This document shows, piece after piece, positions 44,785 to 52,620 of a stretch of 64,000 bases of DNA. A model generated the notes under the pieces. The model made no database searches. It saw only the letters and a list, made by a program, of their open reading frames with translations, and was not told the DNA's origin. The first letter of the stretch is position 1. Every line of letters starts with the position of its first letter. A program made the position numbers and the translations under genes. The stretch comes from Nguyenibacter vanlangensis. GTDB taxonomy: Bacteria > Pseudomonadota > Alphaproteobacteria > Acetobacterales > Acetobacteraceae. The stretch is from the NCBI RefSeq assembly GCF_038719015.1, contig NZ_CP152276.1:251001-315000 (forward strand). Direction: 5' to 3'.

Positions 44785-46071
44785 TTGGTACAGTCTACCG
44801 GAGTGGCGTCGGGAGCCCGTCGCGTTGTTGTCACCGGTATGGGCATTGTCAGCCCGCTCGGGCTTGGGCTCGAACATAACTGGTCGCGCCTGATCGCCGG
44901 GGAAAACGGTTTTGGCCGGATCACCTCGTTCGACCCGTCCGACCTGCCCGCCCAGGTGGCGGGCGAGGTTCCTGCCGGACCGACCGACAGCGGTGGCCTG
45001 ACCTTGTCCGACTGGGTGTCGGTCAAGGACCAGAAGAAGATGGACCGGTTCATCCATCTTGGCCTGGTGGCGGCGACCGAGGCGGTGGAGGATTCGGGCT
45101 GGACGCCGGAATCCGAAGAAGAGCGTTGCCGGACCGGGGTGATGATCGGCTCAGGCATCGGCGGCCTGCAGACGATCTATGACGCATCGATCACGGTTCA
45201 TGAAGGACGCGCGCGGCGCCTGTCGCCCTTCTTCATTCCGTCGGCGCTGATCAACCTGGTTTCGGGCCACGTCTCCATCAAATACGGCTTCAAGGGACCG
45301 AATCACTCGGTGGTCACCGCCTGCGCCACGGGCGTGCACGCGATCGGCGATGCGTCGCGCCTGATCATGCTGGGCGACGCCGACGTCATGATCGCCGGTG
45401 GCGCCGAGGCCGCGGTGTGTCCGCTGGGGATCGCCGGATTCTGTTCGGCCCGCGCGCTGTCGACCAGTTTCAACGACACTCCCGAAAGGGCCTCGCGCCC
45501 GTGGGATCGTGATCGTGACGGGTTCGTGATGGGCGAGGGCGCGGGTATCGTGGTGCTGGAAGAATACGAGCACGCCAAGGCCCGTGGCGCGAAGATCTAT
45601 GGCGAGATCGTCGGGTACGGCCTGTCGGGCGACGCCCATCACATCACGTCGCCCGCCGAGGGGCATGAAGGTGCGTATCGCGCCATGCAGGCGGCGGTGC
45701 GCAATGCCGGCATCGACGTGACCGATATCGGCTACGTCAACGCCCATGGCACCTCGACCATGGCCGACGATCTGGAGTTGCATGCGGTCGAACGCCTGTT
45801 CGGCGATCATGCCGGCGCGCTGGCCATGTCCTCGACCAAGTCTGCCATCGGCCATCTGCTTGGGGCGGCCGGCGCGGTCGAGGCGATCTTCTCGATGCTG
45901 GCGATCCGCGACAATGTCGCGCCGCCGACGCTGAACCTGGACAACCCGTCCCGCGAGAGCGTCATCGACCGGGTTGCGCATGAGGCTCAGCGCCGCAAGA
46001 TCGACATCGCCTTGTCCAACAGCTTCGGCTTCGGCGGCACCAACGCCAGCGTCATCATGCGCCGCGTCTGA
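44785..46071 (+). CDS. fabF: 3-oxoacyl-ACP synthase II
   Basis: FabF extends acyl-ACP chains. The 428-residue protein has RRVVVTGMGIVSPLGLG, the nucleophile Cys in VVTACATGVHAIGDA, and the two His of the Cys-His-His triad in YVNAHGTSTMADD and KSAIGHLLGAAGAVEA. The end FGFGGTNASVIMRRV is typical. The start is TTG (44785) with GGGAG 9 bp upstream. A strong terminator follows the stop. Confidence 0.96.
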   Translation: MVQSTGVASGARRVVVTGMGIVSPLGLGLEHNWSRLIAGENGFGRITSFDPSDLPAQVAGEVPAGPTDSGGLTLSDWVSVKDQKKMDRFIHLGLVAATEAVEDSGWTPESEEERCRTGVMIGSGIGGLQTIYDASITVHEGRARRLSPFFIPSALINLVSGHVSIKYGFKGPNHSVVTACATGVHAIGDASRLIMLGDADVMIAGGAEAAVCPLGIAGFCSARALSTSFNDTPERASRPWDRDRDGFVMGEGAGIVVLEEYEHAKARGAKIYGEIVGYGLSGDAHHITSPAEGHEGAYRAMQAAVRNAGIDVTDIGYVNAHGTSTMADDLELHAVERLFGDHAGALAMSSTKSAIGHLLGAAGAVEAIFSMLAIRDNVAPPTLNLDNPSRESVIDRVAHEAQRRKIDIALSNSFGFGGTNASVIMRRV

Positions 46072-46117
46072 GGACGCTGCCCGAGCGGCTTGCCGGGCGG
46101 CCAGTCAGCTTTTTCTG

Positions 46118-46164
46118 ATGGGGCGCGTGATTGGGTGAACCGGTCACGCGCCCCATTTCTTTTG
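46118..46164 (+). terminator. rho-independent terminator after fabF
   Basis: A 13-bp perfect stem (ATGGGGCGCGTGA at 46118-46130 and its complement at 46144-46156) with a 13-base loop is followed by TTCTTTTG. It would end most fabF transcription before mltG. Confidence 0.8.
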
Positions 46165-46223
46165 CTCCATCGCCTTTGCAGCGCGGCATGGCCGCGCGAT
46201 GCGATCTTGCCCGGATATGCAGG

Positions 46224-47216
46224 ATGGTCAGACGCCTTGTCACCCTGATGGCAGTGTTGTTGATGCTGGCGGCCGGTGCCGGCATCGGTGTCGCCGGCTG
46301 GGGCTGGTGGGCCTATCGCGCGCCTGGCCCGGCGGCGGAGGCCCGTGCGGTGGTGGTGCCGCGCGGCGGGATCGGCAGCACGATCGCCGCCTTGCAGCAG
46401 GCCGGCGTGCTGGCCGGCGGCCAGGCTCGGGCGCTGCTGTTTCGCGCCGCGGTTCATCTGACGCGCCGCGACGGCGTGCTGCATGCGGCGGAACTGGAAT
46501 TTCCGGCCCATGGGTCGATGGCCGACGTGCTGTCCGTGCTGCGCCATGCGCATCCGGTCCTGCATTGGGTGACGGTGCCCGAAGGGCTGTCGTCACAGCA
46601 GGTCGCCGATATCCTCGATCGCGCGCCGGTACTCAGCGGCGCCTTGCCGACGCTGACCGAGGGCGGAATCCTGCCGCAGACCTATGATTACGAATGGGGC
46701 ACGCCGCGCGCGGCACTGCTGGCCCGGATGCGTTCGGCGATGAATGCCGCGCTGGATACCGTTTGGCGAGACCGGGAGGTCGTGGCCGAAATCCCCGATC
46801 GCCGGACGCTGCTGATCCTGGCCTCGATGGTCGAGCGGGAAACCGCCATCCCGGCGGAACGCAGGATGGTGGCCCGTGTCTTCATCAACCGGCTGCGGCA
46901 GGGGATGCGCCTGCAATCCGATCCTACGGTGGTGTACGGCATCAATCGCGGGGCGGGGCCGCTGGGACATGCGCTGACGCGGGCCGAACTGGAAACGCCC
47001 AGCGCCTATAACACCTACACGCTGCCCGGCCTGCCGGCGGGGCCGATCTGTTCGCCGGGGCTGGTGTCGCTTCAGGCCGTGGCGCACCCTGCCGGCGGCG
47101 ATGCGCTCTATTTCGTGGCGGACGGGAATGGCGGCCACATCTTCGCCGACAGCCTGGCGGATCATAACCGGAATGTCGCGGTCTATCGGGCGCACCGGCA
47201 GGGCATGCCCCGCTGA
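46224..47216 (+). CDS. mltG: endolytic murein transglycosylase
   Basis: MltG cuts nascent peptidoglycan at the inner membrane. The 330-residue protein has one N-terminal helix (MAVLLMLAAGAGIGVAGWGWW) and the YceG fold, with VTVPEGLSSQQVADIL, the catalytic Glu in ASMVERETAIPAERR, VFINRLRQGMRLQSDPTVVYG and ALYFVADGNGGHIFADSL. The start at 46224 gives normal length; longer open frames upstream run through the terminator. It follows fabF as in many alphaproteobacteria. Confidence 0.94.
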   Translation: MVRRLVTLMAVLLMLAAGAGIGVAGWGWWAYRAPGPAAEARAVVVPRGGIGSTIAALQQAGVLAGGQARALLFRAAVHLTRRDGVLHAAELEFPAHGSMADVLSVLRHAHPVLHWVTVPEGLSSQQVADILDRAPVLSGALPTLTEGGILPQTYDYEWGTPRAALLARMRSAMNAALDTVWRDREVVAEIPDRRTLLILASMVERETAIPAERRMVARVFINRLRQGMRLQSDPTVVYGINRGAGPLGHALTRAELETPSAYNTYTLPGLPAGPICSPGLVSLQAVAHPAGGDALYFVADGNGGHIFADSLADHNRNVAVYRAHRQGMPR

Positions 47217-47228
47217 GGCGCGTCTTTA

Positions 47229-47268
47229 CCCGTTCAAACGATTCCGTTTGAACGGGGTCTATATTATT
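47229..47268 (+). terminator. rho-independent terminator after mltG
   Basis: A perfect 12-bp stem (CCCGTTCAAACG/CGTTTGAACGGG) with loop ATTC is followed by a T-rich stretch (TCTATATTATTTT). Confidence 0.85.
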
Positions 47269-47287
47269 TTAGTGGCCTGCTGATCCG

Positions 47288-47309
47288 AGAAATTCTCACA
47301 AGAATTTCT
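47288..47309. repeat. 9-bp inverted repeat beside the IS element
   Basis: AGAAATTCT and AGAATTTCT are reverse complements separated by CACA. This AT-rich hairpin lies 15 bp left of the IS end and may be a second terminator; no T run follows on the + strand. Confidence 0.55.
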
Positions 47310-47378
47310 TGGGCAGGGCACTAGGGTCTGTGGGGATTTGGGATTCCTATTTTAGCGGAGATGTGATTCACCCACTGG

Positions 47379-47747
47379 ATGGATCGCTTAGTACTGACCG
47401 ATGCCCCATGGGCGAAGATAGAACCGCATTGCCTGGGTAAGCTGTCTGATCCCGGACGCAGTGGCCGCGACAACCGGCTATTCATTGAGGCGGTTCTTTG
47501 GATTGTCCGAACAGGCAGCCCATGGCGGGACCTTCCTGCCACATTCGGCAACTGGAATACGGCATTCCGCCGGTTTCGTGATTGGCGCGAAGCTGATGTT
47601 TTCAAGCGGATTTTTGATGCCTTGTCGGGAGACCCCGACATGGAATACGCCATGGTTGATGCCACTATCGTCAAGGTCCACCGGCACGGCCAAGGCGCAA
47701 AAGGGGGACTCAGAGCCAGGCCATTGGTCGTTCCAAAGGCGGGATGA
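47379..47747 (+). CDS. IS5-family transposase, first frame (orfA)
   Basis: The 122-residue product carries the N-terminal part of an IS427-type transposase: LTDAPWAKIEPHCLG, LFIEAVLWIVRTGSPWRDLP, FGNWNTAFRRFRDW and the first catalytic Asp in YAMVDATIVKVHRHGQGAKGG. Full transposase needs a -1 shift in the A4G5 run at 47699-47707. This joins the frame at KGG to T-Q-S-Q-AIGRSKGGMTTK, the sequence expected in intact copies. Without the shift, the frame ends with unrelated residues. Confidence 0.9.
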   Translation: MDRLVLTDAPWAKIEPHCLGKLSDPGRSGRDNRLFIEAVLWIVRTGSPWRDLPATFGNWNTAFRRFRDWREADVFKRIFDALSGDPDMEYAMVDATIVKVHRHGQGAKGGLRARPLVVPKAG

Positions 47748-48130
47748 CGACCAAGATCCTGGCCCTGACCGATGCCTTGGGTAACCTTGTTCGCTTCAAA
47801 CTGCTACCGGGGAACCGCTACGACACGATCGGCGTCGCCCCTTTGATCGATGGCATCAACTTCGAAGCCCTGCTGGGCGACAAGGCCTTTGATGCCAACT
47901 GGATCATCGAAGAACTCGACCAGCGAGGCGCGAAAGTCGTCATCTCACAACGGTCACAGCGCAAGAACCCGCGCGCCATTGACGAAGAGATATACAAATG
48001 GCGTCACCTGATCGAGAACTTCTTCTGCAAACTCAAGGAGTTCAAGCGCATCGCCATGCGAGCCTGCAAAACCGACCGGAGCTTCGAGGCGATGATATAT
48101 CTCGCCGCAGGTGTCATCAACTCACGCTAA
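47744..48130 (+). CDS. IS5-family transposase, second frame (orfB)
   Basis: The frame codes for the C-terminal 128 residues of the DDE transposase: TKILALTDALGNLVRFKLLPG, the second catalytic Asp in LLGDKAFDANW and the Glu in WRHLIENFFCKLKEFKRIAMR. It is probably not translated alone but by frameshift from orfA; the listed ATG at 47744 is in-frame and lies inside the joint sequence. The TAA stop is in the right inverted repeat. No stop interrupts either frame, so the element may be active. Confidence 0.88.
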   Translation: MTTKILALTDALGNLVRFKLLPGNRYDTIGVAPLIDGINFEALLGDKAFDANWIIEELDQRGAKVVISQRSQRKNPRAIDEEIYKWRHLIENFFCKLKEFKRIAMRACKTDRSFEAMIYLAAGVINSR

Positions 48131-48143
48131 ATCCCCACAGACC

Positions 48144-49022
48144 CTAGCGCGGTGCGCCCAGGGGCTGGCTGCTGACGGTGCCGGTGGGTGCCGGGGCGAC
48201 TTGCATCGGCTCGGCGCCCTGCGGGCCATAGGATTGGGCGCCATAGGCGGCCGACGCGCCCATGGAGGATTGCCCATAGGCTCGCGCTCCCAGGCCGGGC
48301 TGATAGGCGGCGCCGCCCGACGCCGTGGCCTGGGCCTCGCTGAGCGCGCTGCGCAGCGGATCGGCCCCGGGATTGTTGACCCGCATCGAGATCACGATGT
48401 CTTCCGGCCCGACGATCTGGCTGTAATAGGCCCGGTTGGCGCCGCTGTTGACCGACAATTTCGACCCGCCAAGCGCCGCGCCGGCGAACAGGCCCTTGGA
48501 TTTCTGCAACGCCATGATGTCGGTGTTGCTCTCTCCGGCCGTGCCGCTTTCGATCCCCGAGCCCATGGTGGCGAAGGATGCCGACGCGTCAGCCCCCAAC
48601 TGGAATTGATTGTCCAGCAATGCCTGAAGGCCGCGATCGGTCATGATGAAGAAGATGACCTCGGAATCCTGCATGCCGAGCTGGATGCCGATATTGGCCG
48701 AGCTGAGCGTATAGAAGGCCGGGTCGGACCATGAGCCGCGCGCGTCGCGCGACAGCAGCACGCAGCCGCCGCCCGAGCCGCCGATGCCGATCGACATGCG
48801 GAAGATCGACGGACAGACCATGACCGCTCGGGCGCGGACCATATAACGGGTGATCTTGCTGTCGGGTCGGGCACCGGCGAACATGTCGCGCACGGTCAGG
48901 GTCGCGCGGTCTATCAGGGATTGCTGCGACTCGCCGGCGGCAAGGGCCGGCGCCGAGGACAGCGCCAGGGACGCGGCCAGAAGGGCGGGCACCCCGCGGG
49001 AAAGACCGTTCGGCAAAGCCAT
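48144..49022 (-). CDS. secreted SYLF-domain lipid-binding protein
   Basis: The 292-residue protein has a signal peptide (VPALLAASLALSSAPALA), a SYLF/Ysc84 domain from about residue 30 to 215 (RYMVRARAVMVCPSIFRMSIG, GGGCVLLSRDARGSWSDPAFYT, SEVIFFIMTDRGLQALL, KGLFAGAALGGSKLSVN) and a low-complexity Ala/Gly/Tyr/Pro tail. SYLF domains bind phosphoinositides in eukaryotes; bacterial ones are secreted and poorly understood. The ATG at 49022 has AGGAG ten bases upstream, better than 49112. The TAG stop falls in the target site of the IS element. Confidence 0.85.
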   Translation of the reverse strand: MALPNGLSRGVPALLAASLALSSAPALAAGESQQSLIDRATLTVRDMFAGARPDSKITRYMVRARAVMVCPSIFRMSIGIGGSGGGCVLLSRDARGSWSDPAFYTLSSANIGIQLGMQDSEVIFFIMTDRGLQALLDNQFQLGADASASFATMGSGIESGTAGESNTDIMALQKSKGLFAGAALGGSKLSVNSGANRAYYSQIVGPEDIVISMRVNNPGADPLRSALSEAQATASGGAAYQPGLGARAYGQSSMGASAAYGAQSYGPQGAEPMQVAPAPTGTVSSQPLGAPR

Positions 49023-49121
49023 GCTGCGTGTACTCCTGGCCGGTGGCTGCTGCGGGGCGGACTGTGGCCGGTCCATCCCGGTTCCGATAGTGATGTTTTG
49101 TGTTCTAACCATGGCCGCCGG

Positions 49122-49910
49122 TCAGTCCAGCGATACCGCCAGGGCGGCGGACAGATCGTCGGCGATTCCCGGAGCGGCGGCAAGCAGCGTGGCGCCGCCC
49201 TCCAGCCCGCCGTCGCGCAGGAAGGGCGAGACCCGGGCCCCGGCTTCCTCCAGGATGGCGAGCGCTGCCGCGACGTCCCACAGATTGATGACCATTTCCA
49301 GATATCCGTCCAGCCGGCCGCAGGCGACATCGGCCAGGGCCAGCGCGCCGGACCCGCCGGAACGCGGCATGGCGCCGAGACGCAGGATGGCCGCGACCTT
49401 TTCCTCGAACACACCTTTGGGGACGCGGTTGCTCCATCCCATCTCGACCATGGCCGAGCGCGTATCCGTGACGGGCGAAGCCTTGATCGGCCGTCCGTTC
49501 AGGACGGCGCCGCGGCCGCGCACGGCAGTATAGACCTCGCCCAGCGCCGGGGCATGGATGATGCCCGCCACCGGCAGGTCGCCATCCAGCAGGCCCAGCG
49601 AGATGCACCAGCGATTGCGCCCGCGGGCGAAATTGGACGTGCCGTCGATCGGATCGACGACCCAGCGCAGGCGGCCGGTGCGGGTGCGGCCTTCTTCCTC
49701 GCCCTGGAAGCCGTCTTCAGGGAACAGGGCCCCGATCCGGGCGGAAATCAAGGCTTCTACGGCGCCATCGGCCTCGGTCAGCCAGTCCTGGGCGCTTTTC
49801 AGCGTGGCGGCCGGTCCGCCGGAAGGCGGGCGCATGGACATGGCGAGGTCGGCGGCATCGCCGACGATGGATCGGGCGGCTTCGAACCGGCACAGGATGG
49901 CGTCGGACAT
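49122..49910 (-). CDS. inositol monophosphatase family phosphatase
   Basis: The 262-residue protein carries the metal-binding set of the IMPase family: Glu in FQGEEEGRT, WVVDPIDGTSNFARG and the late NLWDVAAALAILEEAGA. Family members dephosphorylate inositol-, histidinol- or PAP-type substrates; the size and DPIDGT-N-F/A-R-G are compatible with inositol monophosphatase or histidinol phosphatase (HisN). The ATG at 49910 follows a GAGG. No his genes adjoin it. With an inositol-lipid-like glycosyltransferase gene 700 bp away, a link to inositol lipids is possible but weak. Confidence 0.87.
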   Translation of the reverse strand: MSDAILCRFEAARSIVGDAADLAMSMRPPSGGPAATLKSAQDWLTEADGAVEALISARIGALFPEDGFQGEEEGRTRTGRLRWVVDPIDGTSNFARGRNRWCISLGLLDGDLPVAGIIHAPALGEVYTAVRGRGAVLNGRPIKASPVTDTRSAMVEMGWSNRVPKGVFEEKVAAILRLGAMPRSGGSGALALADVACGRLDGYLEMVINLWDVAAALAILEEAGARVSPFLRDGGLEGGATLLAAAPGIADDLSAALAVSLD

Positions 49911-49996
49911 CGGGGGCCTCTCTTGGGGCGGGTGACAGATGTGCATGGCGCATATCGTGGCGCCTGTCAGCCCCGCCCGGGCTTGCAATGCGCCAC

Positions 49997-50494
49997 TCAT
50001 TCCACGCGGCGCGCCGCGCGCAGTGCGGCTGTGATCGCCGGGTCATTCAGCCGTGCGAGCCGCTCGGCGGCCTGCATGGCGAACAGATGGGTCAGTTTCC
50101 GCCGGCGCGCCGGCGCCAGCGTGTTCTGCGGCGCATCGCGCAGGATGGCAGATTCGGCGATCACCTCCAGCCCGGTCGGCAGCAGGCCGGTATCGGCGAC
50201 CATGATTCCCGCGGTCTCGGGCAGCAATGCCAGGGGAAATCCATGGTCGACCGCGAAGAAAAGCTGGTCGCTCCACTCTTGATAGGTTTCCCATTTGCCG
50301 TCGGCCAGGAAGTCGCGCGGACCGGATTTGATCTCGATGCATACAAGGCCATTGTCCGGACGCAAGGCCATGATGTCGGCGCGCCGCCCGTCCGGCAGAA
50401 CCAGCTCGTTCAGGGTGGCCCAGCCCAACTGGCCGCAAAGATGCAGGATGGCGCGGCGGATGGCGAACTGGTTTTCCGCAAGGTCGGTCGGCAT
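49997..50494 (-). CDS. mmcB: MmcB family DNA repair protein
   Basis: The 165-residue protein resembles MmcB (COG5321), a PD-(D/E)xK-like nuclease-fold protein that helps repair mitomycin damage in alphaproteobacteria. The core is DIMALRPDNGLVCIEIKSGPRDFLADGKW (split over residues 45-75), with D...E-x-K forming the nuclease signature, and WSDQLFFAVDHGFPLALLP after it. An ATG at 50512 would add six residues. It is divergent from the GINT-like gene. Confidence 0.85.
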   Translation of the reverse strand: MPTDLAENQFAIRRAILHLCGQLGWATLNELVLPDGRRADIMALRPDNGLVCIEIKSGPRDFLADGKWETYQEWSDQLFFAVDHGFPLALLPETAGIMVADTGLLPTGLEVIAESAILRDAPQNTLAPARRRKLTHLFAMQAAERLARLNDPAITAALRAARRVE

Positions 50495-50630
50495 GGCCGG
50501 GCAGGGTGCCATGATCGGGCGGCCCCGTCACGGCGGCCGTTTGCGATCGCCGCGGGATCGGGTAGGCGTGGACGAACCGGGGCGTGCCAGGGCGGGATGC
50601 CGGACAGACGAAAGGCGGGCGGAAGACGGT

Positions 50631-51539
50631 ATGGGATTGCTGCGGACGGATATCTGGCGGACCGGCATCATTGCCCGTCCGATGTCCGACATCCTGGCGC
50701 GCGGGACGGTCGAGGGGTTGCCCGTGACATGGCTGCCCGACCAGGGCGCGTTCCGTTTCCTGGCCGATCCATTCGGGCTGTGGCGGGACGACCGGCTGCA
50801 CGTCTTCGTCGAAGCCTATGATTATCGTGACCGGATCGGCCGGATCGAGATGTTCGTCCTCGACCGGGCCCTGCGCCTGCTGGACAGCAGGCCCGTCCTG
50901 TCCGAGCCGTGGCATCTGTCCTATCCGGTGGTGATCGAGGACGGCGATGCGGTCTATCTGCTACCCGAGGCCCATCGATCGGGGCGGTTGAGCCTGTATC
51001 GTGCGGTCTCGTTTCCCGATCGGTGGATGCGGGTGGAGGATTTCGCCTTTCCGGTGGCGGCGATCGATGCCTCGCCGCTGCGGGTCGGCGACCGCTGGTG
51101 GATCTTCTTCAGTCCGCCCGGGGGCAGCCCGGCGGACCGGCAGAGCCTGCTGCATGCCGCCTTCGCCGACAGCCTGCTCGGCCCGTGGCGGCTGCATCCG
51201 GCCAATCCGCTGCGCTGGGACCGCAGCGCAGCGCGCCCCGGCGGCACGCCCGTGATCGTCGACGGGCGGATCATCCTGCCGACGCAGGATTGCAGCGCCA
51301 CCTATGGCGGGGCGATCACTCCGCTGACCGTCACCGAACTGGGGATGGCGCGCGTCATGACCCGGCCCGGGCCGCAGATCCGTCCGCCATCGTCCTGGAC
51401 GCCGTTCACCGACGGGCTGCACAGCCTGTCGGCGGCGGGGGACGTGACGCTGCTGGACGCCAAGACGATCACCCGCTCGCCGCGCCGGATTGCGATCGAA
51501 CTGGCGCGGCGTGGGCGGCGGCTTATCAGGAACGGGTAG
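50631..51539 (+). CDS. GINT1-N-like protein (putative inositolphosphoceramide-type glycosyl transfer)
   Basis: The 302-residue protein resembles the N-terminal domain of plant glucosamine inositolphosphorylceramide transferase (GINT1), which has a five-bladed beta-propeller-like sequence: WLPDQGAFRFLADPFGLW, VFVEAYDYRDRIGRIEMF, EPWHLSYPVVIEDGDAVYLLPEAHRSG, PLRVGDRWWIFFS and RPGGTPVIVDGRIILPTQD. The plant catalytic GT64 part is missing. Bacterial homologues occur next to lipid-glycosylating enzymes. Its location beside sphingolipid genes suggests modification of a ceramide head group; this is an inference. Its end overlaps the GT4 gene by 14 bp, tail to tail. Confidence 0.75.
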   Translation: MGLLRTDIWRTGIIARPMSDILARGTVEGLPVTWLPDQGAFRFLADPFGLWRDDRLHVFVEAYDYRDRIGRIEMFVLDRALRLLDSRPVLSEPWHLSYPVVIEDGDAVYLLPEAHRSGRLSLYRAVSFPDRWMRVEDFAFPVAAIDASPLRVGDRWWIFFSPPGGSPADRQSLLHAAFADSLLGPWRLHPANPLRWDRSAARPGGTPVIVDGRIILPTQDCSATYGGAITPLTVTELGMARVMTRPGPQIRPPSSWTPFTDGLHSLSAAGDVTLLDAKTITRSPRRIAIELARRGRRLIRNG

Positions 51540-52620
51540 GGCGCGAAGCGGGCTGTACCCGATCCAGGATCGCCCGGCCGGCGGCGGCGAACCGCTCCGG
51601 CGCGAATCGGTCCAGCACTTGCGTGCGCGCGGCTTGCCCCATGCTGGCCAGCCGGTCCGGCCGGCGCAGCGCCCGTGCCAGCGCAGCCGCCAGCGCCGGC
51701 GGGTCCCTGGGCGGGACCAGCCAGCCGGACATGCCGTCCTGCACCGTATAGGGGATTTCTCCCACGGCCGAGGCGATCGGCGCCAGGCCGGCCTGCATGG
51801 CCTGATGCACGCCGATGCACAGCCCCTCGTGCAGCGAGGGCTGGACGTAGCCATGTTGCGTCGCCAGGAAGGGCGGCACCGCGTCCTGGAACCCGGCCAG
51901 ATGCAGGTTGGTCAGCCCGTATTGCCGGATCAGCGATTCGAGGTGGGGCCGTTCCGCGCCCTCGCCGGCGATGGTGATTTCGAACGGCGGCAGCGTCGTG
52001 TCGGCCTTCAGTATCGCCAGAGCGTGGCACAGGTGATCATAGCCCTTGACAGGATGCAGGCGCCCCAGCGAGCCGATGCGCACGGGTTCACCCGCTTGCC
52101 AGGGCCGTGCGACCGGGCAGCCCGGATCGGCGCGGAAGATCGGCCACAGCATGGCGCGACTGGGCGGAACGGCCAGGCGATCGTGCATGAAGGCCAGCAC
52201 GCATCGCGAATCGGCCACCCAGAGGCGGCTGAGTCCGCGCAGGGCGCGCAGCAGGCCCGTATTGGCAGGGCTGAGTCCCGCCGAATGCTGCCAACTGACT
52301 ACCGGGATGCGCCGTTTCAGCCCGATCATCTGCCCCATCACCGTGGCGCGGGTCAGCGATGTCCAGATCAGGTCCGGACGCCAGGAAGCGACCTGGCGGT
52401 CCAGCCAGCGCAGGGCGGCGACATGGTCCTGCCTGCTGCCCGCGCGCACCGCCGCTTGCAGGCCGCTTGCGGTGATCGCCGGCAAAGCGCGGCCGTCGCG
52501 GCGCAGCAGCGCGAAGAGCGCGACCTCGTGCCCGCCATCGCGCATCAGGCGGGTGATGTCGGGTACCGGAAAGGCGGCGCCGCCGCCCTCGACCGAATTG
52601 ATCACATAGGCGATGCGCAT
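51526..52620 (-). CDS. GT4-family glycosyltransferase
   Basis: The 364-residue protein has the GT-B layout: MRIAYVINSVEGGGAAFPV at the start, IGSLGRLHPVKGYDHLCHAL for the hinge and EITIAGEGAERPHLE, then the donor-binding LHEGLCIGVHQAMQAGLAPIASAVGEIP, with the conserved E-G and E of the EX7E motif, and DRFAPERFAAAGRAIL. Retaining GT4 enzymes transfer sugars from nucleotide donors at the cytosolic membrane face. It overlaps the preceding NTP-transferase gene by 19 bp, so it belongs to the leftward operon. Confidence 0.9.
   Translation of the reverse strand: MRIAYVINSVEGGGAAFPVPDITRLMRDGGHEVALFALLRRDGRALPAITASGLQAAVRAGSRQDHVAALRWLDRQVASWRPDLIWTSLTRATVMGQMIGLKRRIPVVSWQHSAGLSPANTGLLRALRGLSRLWVADSRCVLAFMHDRLAVPPSRAMLWPIFRADPGCPVARPWQAGEPVRIGSLGRLHPVKGYDHLCHALAILKADTTLPPFEITIAGEGAERPHLESLIRQYGLTNLHLAGFQDAVPPFLATQHGYVQPSLHEGLCIGVHQAMQAGLAPIASAVGEIPYTVQDGMSGWLVPPRDPPALAAALARALRRPDRLASMGQAARTQVLDRFAPERFAAAGRAILDRVQPASRPTRS

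Larger units (their letters stand above)
47324..48144 (+). mobile_element. IS5-family insertion sequence, IS427-group type
   Basis: The element is about 821 bp. Its ends are perfect inverted repeats: GGGTCTGTGGGGATTT on the left and the complement AAATCCCCACAGACCC on the right. Flanking bases are TA on both sides inside a CTAG target (left 47322-47323, right 48145-48146), as expected for the group. CTAG duplication is equally compatible if one terminal base pair is assigned to the target. Two overlapping frames encode the transposase. The right end and target form the stop codon of the adjacent SYLF-domain gene. Confidence 0.93.

Noticed and set aside
47229..47309. The two hairpins before the IS as a CRISPR or attachment site
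   Set aside because: The two stems have unrelated sequences, there are no spacers and no integrase gene is near; the first is a plain terminator.
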